Below are positions 46,980-55,579 of a stretch of 64,000 bases of DNA, piece after piece; the first letter of the stretch is position 1, and each line of letters starts with the position of its first letter. This DNA is from Clitoria ternatea (lineage: Eukaryota; Streptophyta; Magnoliopsida; Fabales; Fabaceae): the NCBI GenBank assembly GCA_037962975.1, contig CM075675.1:43012501-43076500 (forward strand), given 5' to 3'. Both the position numbers and the translations under genes were made by a program. Below the pieces are notes generated by a model. It was not told where the DNA came from and searched no databases. It saw only the letters and a program-made list of their open reading frames with translations.

Positions 46980-48004
46980 GGCGTTCTGGGCACCGCTAGA
47001 TTGGGCATCATATCTTCCCGATTGTTGGTTCCCTCTACCAGCTCCATTTCGGCCTCCCCTCAGAAAGTTGGAACCCCGGGTCCTAGAAGAATTTGTTTGG
47101 TTGTCCTGCCTGCCCTGCGGCTGCCTCTGAGGGCAATCGGGCCTGAGGTGCCCTGGTTGTCTGCACTAGAAGCACACAATTTGGTTGGCTTGGCAATGTT
47201 TGGCAATGTGACCTTCTTGACCATAATTGTAGCATACACGGCTACCAGAAGGATTACCCGATCGACCAGTGGAACCCCGACCGAAAGAGGATGAGGAGGT
47301 AGCAGAAGACTTGCCGCCCCGGAAGAATTGACTCATCCTCTTGAAGTTGAATCCTTTTGCCTTCAGTGGCTTTTTATCTCTCGGTTGGGACGTCCTTTGT
47401 AACTGCACCTCTTCAGTCAGTCTTGCTTTGTTCACCAGGGTTGGGTAGTCCCTAATCTCCATCGGTACGATTACACTACGGAGTTCAATCCGTAGTCCAG
47501 CTTCGTATTTGGCACACTTGCTACCCTCAGTCCCTTCTAACGAGAAAGGGTGGTAAAAATCACACAGCTCGTCAAACTTGCTGGTGTACTCGGCCACAGA
47601 CAGCCGGTCTTGCTCCAACTTCAGGAATTCCATTTCTTTCCGGATTTTGTAGTTGTCCGGGAAGTATTTAACAAGGAACCTCCTTCGGAAATTTACCCAT
47701 ACCAACGGCTCATTTGCTGCGTTCATCTGCACCTTCACTCGGGACCACCATACTCTAGCCTCTTCTTTTAGTTGGTAAGTAGCAAATAAAACCTTTTGCT
47801 CTTCTGAGCACTCAAAATATTCAAAAACCTGCTCGATATCCCTGATCCAGATGTATGCCCCGTCATAGTCGTGTCCCCCTTTGTAGATCGGAGGATTTCT
47901 TTTCAGGAATTTATCCAGAGTGGGACGGACTCGGTTCTACTCATCAGCTGAGTAAATCTAGAGAAGAAATCATCTCCTCCCCCAGAACTAGTTTCTTCGG
48001 CCAT
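46980..48004 (-). pseudogene. Tekay-like gag, frameshifted and with damaged zinc knuckles
   Basis: Starts at the ATG at 48004 (MAEETSSGGG). A one-base frameshift near 47930-47940 moves the N-terminal 25 or so codons out of frame with the rest. From about 47930 the frame is that of pol, with the gag core (EQVFEYFECSEEQK, then VWWSRVKVQM and the YTSKFDELC region). Two CCHC knuckles follow. The first reads CYNYGQEGHIAKHC, with Tyr in place of the second Cys. The second is cut by a TAG at 47166-47168 between its first two Cys. Both changes fit G-to-A or C-to-T transitions. RNA binding by this Gag would be lost. Confidence 0.85.
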
Positions 48005-48128
48005 TTAGTAATTCTACAATGAGCAAACACATCACCATTAATAACCAAGGTCAGCCAGGGGATCAGAAATTTACCTTATATACATAGAATACTACGCCAG
48101 TGGAGTGCCAAGGGAACGATGCCAGACC
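48005..48128 (-). other. Tekay-like 5' leader, left part
   Basis: Short non-coding leader between gag and the nested element. It continues on the other side at 57157-57242. Confidence 0.6.
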
Positions 48129-48133
48129 ACACA
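48129..48133. repeat. Target-site duplication ACACA (left)
   Basis: ACACA before TGTTTGGCCC matches ACACA at 57152-57156 directly after the other LTR. The right flank is a CA-rich run, so the duplication is less distinctive than the others. Confidence 0.8.
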
Positions 48134-49167
48134 TGTTTGGCCCGACGGCGACTCAGCGGTTCTTTCCCACCGCCGGACTTTTTGTCAATTGGCAAGCGCA
48201 CCAATTCGTTTGTAGTTTTCAAAATTTAGATATCGTTCCACTGGGATTGAAAGTCCAATAACAACAGTAATTGTCTACTTACTATGGTAAATATGAAGGA
48301 AATTATAAACAAAAGAATGATTTATATACAGTTTATACAATATTTACAAGATAGCATGGTTGAGTGATTCATGAGATAAGAAGAAAATAAAATCTATCTA
48401 AAAAGTTGAGTTGCAATCTAGAATAGGTAAGATACTTGAGATAAACACAGATAAACAAATTATGTTGGAAATTGGATCCCTAATCTAGAATAACAATGAG
48501 GAACTCAAGACATGCATATTTAATCATCAAGTTTCATGTCATTGCAGCTTAAAATCATTATAACCGATCCCTCGTGATATAAATTCTAAGAATTCACCGT
48601 AAAGTTCGATCCCTCGTGAGCTTTCTCAGTAAAAACTTGCATTAAGACCTGGCCTTATGGCAACAATGGTTAACAACCCCTATAGAATTGAGATACCAAG
48701 GGTATTCCAACTTTTTACTTTCGTCAAAACAAGTTTCAATACGGCATAAATAATCATTCTCCCGTTTGACATTTATACTAATAAAACCAGTTTCGATACA
48801 TATGAAAATCATTCTCCCGTTTGACGTTCATATTAATAAAAGGTTGAAATACTAACATGGACTTGAATCATAAACATGCAGAGGTCGAATTCACAACATT
48901 ATACTCAATAGATTAGTTCACCAATTCCAACATAAACAAATTAGTTACACATGGTAAAAGTAAAAACAACACTTACAGAGTTTGACATTACGAAGAAGAC
49001 GATGGAAACTTCACGATACAACGATCACAATACACCGAAACACACTCAAGTATCTAGAAAACTATTCTAGAACTACAACTCACAAAAGAAAGTACTCAGA
49101 GTCGAGTACAAGAGAGAAGAGAAGAGAAGTGTATGGAATGGGATGCTATGAATGGTGTTGGATGGCC

Positions 49168-49179
49168 CTATTTATAGGG
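49168..49179 (-). promoter_or_regulatory. TATA box of the Athila-like 3' LTR
   Basis: Minus-strand CCTATAAATAGG, a near-ideal plant TATA box. The copy in the 5' LTR lies at about 56613-56624 and would start element transcription. Confidence 0.7.
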
Positions 49180-49188
49180 CTGAGCAAG

Positions 49189-49516
49189 GGTGCTGACGCT
49201 ACGCGTCCCTGTGACGCTACGCGTCAGACCCCTGACTCAGCCTCCATTAAACACTTGATAATGGCCACTTTCAATAATTAATCTTGATCATGCCTGGCCA
49301 CTTGGACATGTTTCCACGAGTTTTTGGCCATTTATGCTGATTGGGGTGGCCCTTGGGCTGAGTGGGGTACCCATTATTGAGTCCAAGTGGAGTGGTTGGC
49401 CAAAGTGGAGTGGTTGTTCACGCAGCACTGACGCTACGCGTGGCTGTGATGCGTAGCGTCAGACTCAAAAATAGGAGTTGATGCTACGCGTGGGGTGAGG
49501 CTACGCGTCAGATTCT
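49189..49516. repeat. TGACGCTACGCGTCA motif clusters in U3 (3' LTR)
   Basis: Five copies of GCTACGCGT and one inverted GCGTAGCGTCAG lie in two clusters (49189-49232 and 49427-49516). The first cluster sits directly upstream of the TATA box in element orientation. Full units read TGACGC-TAC-GCGTCA, arms of six bases around a 3-base core. The 5' LTR repeats both clusters at about 56636-56675 and 56872-56960. Confidence 0.85.
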
Positions 49517-49705
49517 CCAGTGTAATTTTCTCTTGATTTCTTAACTTTTTCACTGCAAAACTAGAGAAAATTGATCAAGGGCAGATTATGTCCAACAACA
49601 CTCATTTATTGAATTTAAATCCTAATTTTCTAACAAATTAAACTAATTTTTATGATTTTTATGAAATTTTTATTTAAGCTTTTATTGAAAATTTGAGGAC
49701 TAACA

Positions 49706-49722
49706 AATACCCCCAACTTGAG
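49706..49722 (-). other. Polypurine tract of the Athila-like element
   Basis: On the minus strand AAGTTGGGGGTATT lies directly before the TG of the 3' LTR and 10-40 bp downstream of the CTCGAGGACGAGCAATG block typical of Athila 3' regions. Confidence 0.7.
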
Positions 49723-50952
49723 ACATTGCTCGTCCTCGAGCAAGAGAGAAAAATAAGAAAATAAAAATTTGAAATCAAATTTTTAAGTTAGTCCGAAAAT
49801 TTACCACAAAAAATAATTACACAATTTCAACTATTTTGTAATAATCAAAAACTGATATCAAATATAACAAAGATTTAATGATAAAATTGTTTACAATATT
49901 CTATTAACAACCAAGCAAAATTTCAGGCTTACCTCACAAGTGTTTATCTCTATGCAATTAGTAACCTGTTTCTCTCAATCAATCATAAAATCAAACGAAT
50001 TTAACTTTGTTTGTCATCTAATCAATGGTTATTTATACAGAGTTAATTCAAAAATCACAAGGTCTTTTCACGGGTTGTAATGAGGCTTGGTTTACAAGAA
50101 TCAATGGTTTTTATTGGATTTCAAAAACCTGAAATCATAAAAGAGCATTTTCATAATTTTTAGGCTTTTCTCTTGATCCAAACTCTCATTTATTTTTATT
50201 GATGAAAAATAAATACCCCCAACTTGATTCTTTTCACTATTTTTGACTTTTCTTTTCCATATTCTATTTTTTTGAAAAGAATCAAGTTGCTCATTTTCAC
50301 TCCCCATTTTTGTAAGAACACTCAAAATATTTTTCATTTATTTCAACTGCTCTTTTAATCAATCAAATATAGGGAATGATAAAAACAAATTTAGGTTTTA
50401 AGGGTACCAAAGAATTTTATTTTAGGCTCAAATTGGCTTGCAAGGGATAAAAGACTTTTTACCAAGGTAAGCTGTTTGGCCCAAGGTTTCGTTTCACCAA
50501 TAAATGTGCCTTGATCATTTTCCCGAATTCTCTGTACAACAACACAAATCACAGATTAAAGCAAAATCAATTCGAATTGAAAATATGTCGATTAAACCCT
50601 CAAGTGTTTAAAAAGATCTCTCAACTCACCGGGTTATTGAAATTTGCTTGATGGTTAATAAACTTATTGTAATTAAATTTATCAAAATTCCTAAGTTATA
50701 AAGAATCAAAAATTGATTTTAACAAAATTGGTTTTATTGTGTAAAAACTCTAAGTGTATAAACTAACTTACTAACGAAAATTTGATTCATTTATTTAAAA
50801 GAAGAATTATTTTTCGAAAAAAAATGAGCAAAAACGAATAAACACACCACACAATGATAAAATGCCATAATATAAAATGTAAATATAAATGTAAATGTAA
50901 ATCCAAATATAACTAAAAACAAATGTACTCAATATAAATGAAGATGGCATCC
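49723..50952 (-). other. Non-coding 3' region of the Athila-like element
   Basis: About 1.2 kb, AT-rich, between the env-position ORF and the polypurine tract. A 78-codon frame at 50101-50337 has no recognisable content. Confidence 0.55.
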
Positions 50953-52260
50953 TTAATCCTCCATCTGATCATCATCATCCTCCTCCTCCTCCTCCTCCTC
51001 ATCACCATCAGAGTCATGATGTGCACTAGAAGATCCACCAGTCTCAGGGTAGGTGGGTAAATCTCCGGGCCAAGCTACATGTGCTGCAAACTCGGCTGGG
51101 GTAACATAAGGTGCTCCCTCTCCCTGTAACCTGTACTGATAAAATTCATCGTGAAGATGAATATAAGCTCTGTGAGTGGCAGCCATCATCTGCATCATAT
51201 GCTGATGCTCAAGTGACATCCGGGCAAAGCCCTGTGTAACAGCATCAGCAGATGGAGGCTGCACTGGTGGTCTCCTCCTCCGAGGTCGGGGCTGAGCCTC
51301 CTGCTCTAGTGGTGGAAGCTCGCACTGCTGCACAAAATAATCTCTGTTTACTAGAACTTTAGGGACTCTCCCTGAAGAACTAGTAAACTCTGGTGAAGGT
51401 ACAATGACTCCCTGCCTCCTCAGTAAGGCAGATATGATGAGAGGAAAGGGTATGGGGCGATTCACTTTATACCCGAGGGCATAAAAGTGAATCTGCTCGG
51501 AGATAAGTTCGGCGATATCAATGGTGTGGCCCTGGAGGATAGAATAGAGGAGGCAACAACGCTCCACTGGAAGGGAAGAAAGATGGGTGACAGGAGTGAT
51601 ATTATGGAGCATGAGGTGGGACCACGCCTGGGCTATGGGGGTAAGCTGGGTCTTGAGGAGGTTAGATGGACTCCTTCCAACCCTACTCAGGTTGAAAAAG
51701 ATTCCATCCTTGCTCAGAAAATGAGCAACCTCCTCGAGGGAGTATCCTAACTCTCCCTCAGCAAGAATCTTGTTTCTGTTTTCTTTCCAGAAACAAGTGT
51801 CATCCTCGGGAGTAGGCTCCCAAGGGTTACCCAATAGGGTACTGATGGTGTCCCGGTCATAAGAGATATGCCGGCCTCTAACCCAACTCGTCCGCTGCTG
51901 CCCAAGATTCGGTGTGTCCTGGCGGGTCCTGTAAGCATTTGCGTAAAACTCCATCACTAAGATGGGGTCCCCCTCAGTAGGTAGGGAGAATAGAGGTCCC
52001 CATCTCCTCTGCTGCACTCTATCCTGCAGCTTAGGATAGTCTCCTGCACTCAGATCAAGGACCCTCTCCCAGATAAGTCTCTGGCCCTTGATCTGATGAA
52101 ACCGTGCCCATTTCGCATCCGTGCGAAATCTAGTAGGATCCCTCGGTCCTAACACCTCCTGTCTCTGAGAATCAGGATCCTCAGAAGTGGTGTCAGTGTC
52201 TGTGGACTTCCTCTGTCTTTTAGAGGGACCGGCTGTGGGAATGGATTTCTTAGGTGCCAT
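50953..52260 (-). CDS. Env-position ORF of the Athila-like element, putative plant transposon protein, 435 residues
   Basis: An intact ORF downstream of protease, at the place where Athila elements carry a third, env-like gene. It has no signal peptide or membrane span, so it is not a classical envelope protein. The N-terminus has a basic nuclear-localisation-like PSKRQRKS. The centre (about residues 50-320) has WERVLDLS, FYANAY, WVRGRHISYD, the ISTLLG and P region, and LPVERCCLLYSIL. I relate this pattern to the widespread plant family annotated as putative plant transposon protein (Pfam PF20167, from memory). Then come a Pro/Arg-rich linker and a strongly acidic tail. The ATG at 52260 is preferred over one 19 codons upstream. 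The bases before it, TTTTTACTTTGTGCAG, look like a splice acceptor, and the MAPKKS start is the usual one for the family. Its role is unknown. Confidence 0.75.
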   Translation of the reverse strand: MAPKKSIPTAGPSKRQRKSTDTDTTSEDPDSQRQEVLGPRDPTRFRTDAKWARFHQIKGQRLIWERVLDLSAGDYPKLQDRVQQRRWGPLFSLPTEGDPILVMEFYANAYRTRQDTPNLGQQRTSWVRGRHISYDRDTISTLLGNPWEPTPEDDTCFWKENRNKILAEGELGYSLEEVAHFLSKDGIFFNLSRVGRSPSNLLKTQLTPIAQAWSHLMLHNITPVTHLSSLPVERCCLLYSILQGHTIDIAELISEQIHFYALGYKVNRPIPFPLIISALLRRQGVIVPSPEFTSSSGRVPKVLVNRDYFVQQCELPPLEQEAQPRPRRRRPPVQPPSADAVTQGFARMSLEHQHMMQMMAATHRAYIHLHDEFYQYRLQGEGAPYVTPAEFAAHVAWPGDLPTYPETGGSSSAHHDSDGDEEEEEEEDDDDQMED

Positions 52261-52564
52261 CTGCACAAAGTAAAAATTTAAAATTAAACACACACTAAAT
52301 AAATCACACACAAGCAAACAATTATTTGTAAAATATTTTTGGGTTTTCTAAAATTTTTCATAAATAAAAATGCAATTCAACAACATGTTTTTGAATTTTT
52401 AATATTTAAAGAAATTAACATACATATATTCAAATAATATACAAAACAAAATACAATTTATTTATACAAATTTGCAAGAAAGTATAACGAATACTAAACA
52501 TAAAAATTTATTAATTTAAAAAGAAAACAACAAACAACAAACAAACAGCAAGATTTAAAAACAG

Positions 52565-52693
52565 AGGCTGACGCTACGCGTGGTGTGACGCTACGCATCA
52601 GCCAGTTCCTCCACGCTACGCGTCAGTGGGACGCTACGCGTGGGCTTACAGTTCATCCTCACGCTACGCGTCAGTGGGACGCTACGCGTGGGA
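52565..52693. repeat. Internal TGACGCTACGCGT motif array, cluster 1
   Basis: Six GCTACGC(G/A)T units in about 125 bp, just upstream (in element orientation) of the env-position ORF. They alternate as pairs ending CGTGG and CGTCAG. The motif is the same as in U3 of this element's LTRs. Confidence 0.85.
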
Positions 52694-53045
52694 TGCGCAG
52701 TTTTGAAAAAAATAACAGGGGTTGCACAGCAGTAACCCCTTTCCAAACCACATTATATCCATTCATTTTCTAATTCCTAACAGCAATCAATCCCAATGGT
52801 CTTTTAATCCTAATCCTAACCACATTTATTTCTAAAATCGAAAATTAAAACAAAAAGCTAAAGAGGATGGATTAGAGTACTTACTTGTTGTTCCTTGAGC
52901 AATTTAGGAATGAAGAGGTTTGGAAGAGAGAAAAGGAGGTTTTTTTGAAGTTTAGGTTTGAAAACTAAGTGAGGCAGAGAGGAAGTTTTAGGTTTAAAAC
53001 CCTAAGATGGGCCTCTCTGGTTCAGTTTTAAAAACTGAACGTGGG

Positions 53046-53135
53046 CTCTGACGCTACGCGTGGGTGGGACGCTACGCATCAGAACCAAAATTCAGAGTCC
53101 ACGCTACGCGTCGAGTGGGCGCTACGCATGGGCTT
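53046..53135. repeat. Internal TGACGCTACGCGT motif array, cluster 2
   Basis: Four units, two GCTACGCGT and two GCTACGCAT, in about 85 bp between protease and the env-position ORF. The GCAT variants again fit C-to-T or G-to-A change at the CG. Confidence 0.8.
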
Positions 53136-53331
53136 CTGTTTTTTATTTTCAAAAATTTGGATTTTCAAAAACCTTTTCAGTTTAAAACCCCTTTTCTTTT
53201 AAACAAGTTAAAAAAATTGTTTTGTGGTTTTTTTTTATTTATGTAAAACAACCTTAAAAACAAAAAGAAAAGAATGGGTTTCCTCCCATTGAGCGCTAGG
53301 TTTAATGTCTCCAGCCAGACATTACCTCTGA

Positions 53332-53967
53332 TTAATCAGGTGGTTTCCCAATATTCTTTGAGGAATCACCTGTCTTTTTCTTCCTTCTTCTTCTTTTCCG
53401 ATGCCTAATTACCTGTTTTTCATCATTCAAAGCATCGGTTAATTCAAAACAATTTAATTGATTGGGAAGAGATATACCTGGTTTGGTTAAAGGGTAAACT
53501 TTTGCCTCATTACTTATCCTGAGGTGTTCATGAGCACTGAAGCTTACTTCTTCTCCATAAACTTTGACTGCAACCATACTTTGATCAACATCTACTTTGA
53601 TTTTTGCAGTCTTCATGAAAGGTCTTCCTAGGATCAGGGGGATCTCAGTATCCTCCTTCATATCCAGTACCATAAAGTCAACTTTGAAGTGGTACTTGTC
53701 AACCTTTACTAACACATCTTCCATAATCCCAAAAGGTTTTTTGACAGAGCGATCTGCAAACTGTAATTCTGTCTTTGCTTCCTTCAACTCATATTCACCA
53801 ATGCGTTTTATTAAATCTAAGGGCATCAAGTTAATGTTAGCCCCTAAATCTAATAGCGCATTCCTGATGTTGATATTTCCGATTGTTACAGGAATGGTGA
53901 AACTCCCCGGATCTTTACATTTTTTCGGGGTTATACAGTTTGTTTCTTGCTCTGTATCTCTTTGCAT
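53332..53967 (-). CDS. Athila-like aspartic protease
   Basis: Retropepsin domain that would cleave the Gag polyprotein. The ORF starts in the A-rich end of gag, overlaps it by 37 bp in another frame (so it needs frameshifting or is reached by a lost base), and runs 211 codons. The core has KDPGSFTIPVTIGN, the active-site DLGANINLMP (DLGA in place of DTGA, normal for Athila-type proteases), and IPLILGRPFM. The C-terminal end is Lys/Arg-rich and unlike a continuing pol, and no RT frame follows. The ORF is intact. Confidence 0.82.
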   Translation of the reverse strand: MQRDTEQETNCITPKKCKDPGSFTIPVTIGNINIRNALLDLGANINLMPLDLIKRIGEYELKEAKTELQFADRSVKKPFGIMEDVLVKVDKYHFKVDFMVLDMKEDTEIPLILGRPFMKTAKIKVDVDQSMVAVKVYGEEVSFSAHEHLRISNEAKVYPLTKPGISLPNQLNCFELTDALNDEKQVIRHRKRRRRKKKTGDSSKNIGKPPD

Positions 53968-55448
53968 ATTTTTTTCTTTTTCATTTTTTTCATTTTTTCT
54001 ATTTTTTCACTTTCTTTTTCTTCTTCTTTCTTTTTCTCACTCTTTTCTTTACAATCAATTTTTACAATATCAGAAGAAACAGCATTACATTGTTCCCTTG
54101 GGTTTTGAGTGTTTGCAGAAAACCCAGAACTCTTTAATTCGGCTATCTCTTTTGCAAGCTGACCCATTTGTATATCTGATGCTTTTCGGGCAGCTTCATT
54201 TGTCTCTACAAACTGCAATAACTGTTGAATAGCTTCCTCTATTCTTGTCAACCTTGCATTGTCAGTTTGTTGTTGCTTGAATTGATTGTTAGGAGGTCTG
54301 TTGGAAGGTCCAGTGTCCTGTCTCCAGCCAATATTCTGATTTTGCCAACCCTGCAGGTAATTGTTAGGAAAAGAATTTCCATGATTAAAAGGAAAATTAC
54401 CTAAGGGTGCTCTTTGATGGTTCATGAAATTGGCTTGCTCTTGCTCATTTCCACAGTAACCACATGGTTGTTCTCCCATGCAGTGCGTACATGCTTTAAG
54501 TTGAGCAGGGGGTGGTGATGCTACTTGAGCAATTTGAAGTTTTTCCAATTGCTTGCTCATAACTTCAATTTGTTGGGTCAGTAATTTTTGCTGAGCCAAC
54601 ACTGCATCATTTACTCCCAATTCGAGCATTCCTGGCTTCCATTGCATATTACCTCTTTCATGCTTTACTTGTCGGTCACTAATAGCCATTGATTCCAATA
54701 TTTCTATGGCTTCTTCCACAGTCTTGTTCATTAAAGAACCACCTGCACAAGCATCTAACATCATCTTGAACTGAGGTAATAAACCATGGTAAACGATTCT
54801 TACCTTTTCTGCATCATTTAGGTTGTGGTTTGGGCATTTTCTCAAGAGTGGCTTGAATCGTTCCCATGTCTCTCCTAATGATTCATCATTATTTTGGGAA
54901 AAAGAGTGTATGGCTGTCATTGCTTCAAAATATTTTGAAGGAGAATAAAATCTTTCCAAAAATTTTCTTTCAACATCGGACCAGTTTGCAAAACTACCCG
55001 GTGGACAAGATTTAAACCATTCTTTTGCTTTCCCAATCAATGAAAAAGGAAAGAGTCTCATGTAAACAGACTCTTCTTGATTGGGTTCAAAACCAATTGT
55101 GCTGCATAATTCATAAAAAACAGTTAAATGTTCATATGGTTCTTCATGATTTAAACCAGCAAATTGGTTGTTTTGAATAATATTTAAAGTGGCAGGTTTA
55201 ATTTCCACTGGTAAAACTGGTCCTTGAAACATTCCCGAAACTCGGGGTGGACCATTTATAGCAGCAAACTGTCCCAATGTTCTCCTTTCAGCAGCCATAT
55301 TTGAATTTTCAAAAATTTTCGAAGTAGAAGAAGAATTAGTTTGTGTTTTTGATTTCAAAGACTTGATTTTTTTTACAAACTTTTCTATCTCAGGATCAAA
55401 ATAAATTTTACCTGCGGTAGATCGAGTTTGCATACACAAACTAGACAA
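53931..55448 (-). CDS. Athila-like Gag, intact, 505 residues
   Basis: Capsid-type protein with MQTRSTAGK near the start and a retrotransposon gag core at about residues 85-270. That core has EPYEHLTVFYELCSTIG, RLFPFSLIGKAKEWF, WSDVERKFLERFYSP and AMTAIHSFSQ. A Gln-rich coiled-coil segment follows, then a Cys-rich stretch ACTHCMGEQPCGYCGNEQ (about residues 318-335) in the nucleocapsid position, and a Lys/Glu-rich end. The Cys spacing is not CCHC, a known trait of Athila Gags. It ends in an A-rich run where it overlaps the protease ORF. Translation could begin at the Met five codons in. The open frame over 1.5 kb fits the small number of LTR differences. Confidence 0.88.
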   Translation of the reverse strand: MSSLCMQTRSTAGKIYFDPEIEKFVKKIKSLKSKTQTNSSSTSKIFENSNMAAERRTLGQFAAINGPPRVSGMFQGPVLPVEIKPATLNIIQNNQFAGLNHEEPYEHLTVFYELCSTIGFEPNQEESVYMRLFPFSLIGKAKEWFKSCPPGSFANWSDVERKFLERFYSPSKYFEAMTAIHSFSQNNDESLGETWERFKPLLRKCPNHNLNDAEKVRIVYHGLLPQFKMMLDACAGGSLMNKTVEEAIEILESMAISDRQVKHERGNMQWKPGMLELGVNDAVLAQQKLLTQQIEVMSKQLEKLQIAQVASPPPAQLKACTHCMGEQPCGYCGNEQEQANFMNHQRAPLGNFPFNHGNSFPNNYLQGWQNQNIGWRQDTGPSNRPPNNQFKQQQTDNARLTRIEEAIQQLLQFVETNEAARKASDIQMGQLAKEIAELKSSGFSANTQNPREQCNAVSSDIVKIDCKEKSEKKKEEEKESEKIEKMKKMKKKKICKEIQSKKQTV

Positions 55449-55554
55449 AGAAAGTTAGTGTAACAATGATACAAAATAAATAAAAAATTATCTAAGGTAA
55501 AAAAAATATTTACCACGGTAATTAAAATTTTACTATTTTACTGAAACAATTCAA

Positions 55555-55572
55555 TCCCCGGCGACGGCGCCA
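55555..55572 (-). other. Primer-binding site of the Athila-like element
   Basis: On the minus strand TGGCGCCGTCGCCGGGGA starts 7 bp inside the 5' LTR edge. It resembles the primer site reported for Athila elements (tRNA-Asp class), with a C where T is usual. Confidence 0.75.
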
Positions 55573-55579
55573 GAAAACT

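Larger units (their letters stand above)
48134..49705 (-). repeat. 3' LTR of the Athila-like element
   Basis: 1,572 bp. It has the TATA box CCTATAAATAGG at 49168-49179 (minus strand) and motif clusters upstream of it in U3 at 49189-49232 and 49427-49516. The GAAGAAGACG-rich frame at 48982-49281 in the LTR is open on the plus strand, opposite to the transcript, and is probably fortuitous. Confidence 0.93.

Noticed and set aside
48982..49281. 99-codon plus-strand ORF present in both Athila-like LTRs (also 56428-56727)
   Set aside because: It is antisense to element transcription, crosses the TATA box and U3 motif cluster, and has no domain or signal. The two copies are identical only because the LTRs are young.
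50953..52317. A true envelope protein encoded by the env-position ORF
   Set aside because: There is no signal peptide after the preferred start, no transmembrane span and no Cys-rich ectodomain. The composition suggests a nuclear protein.
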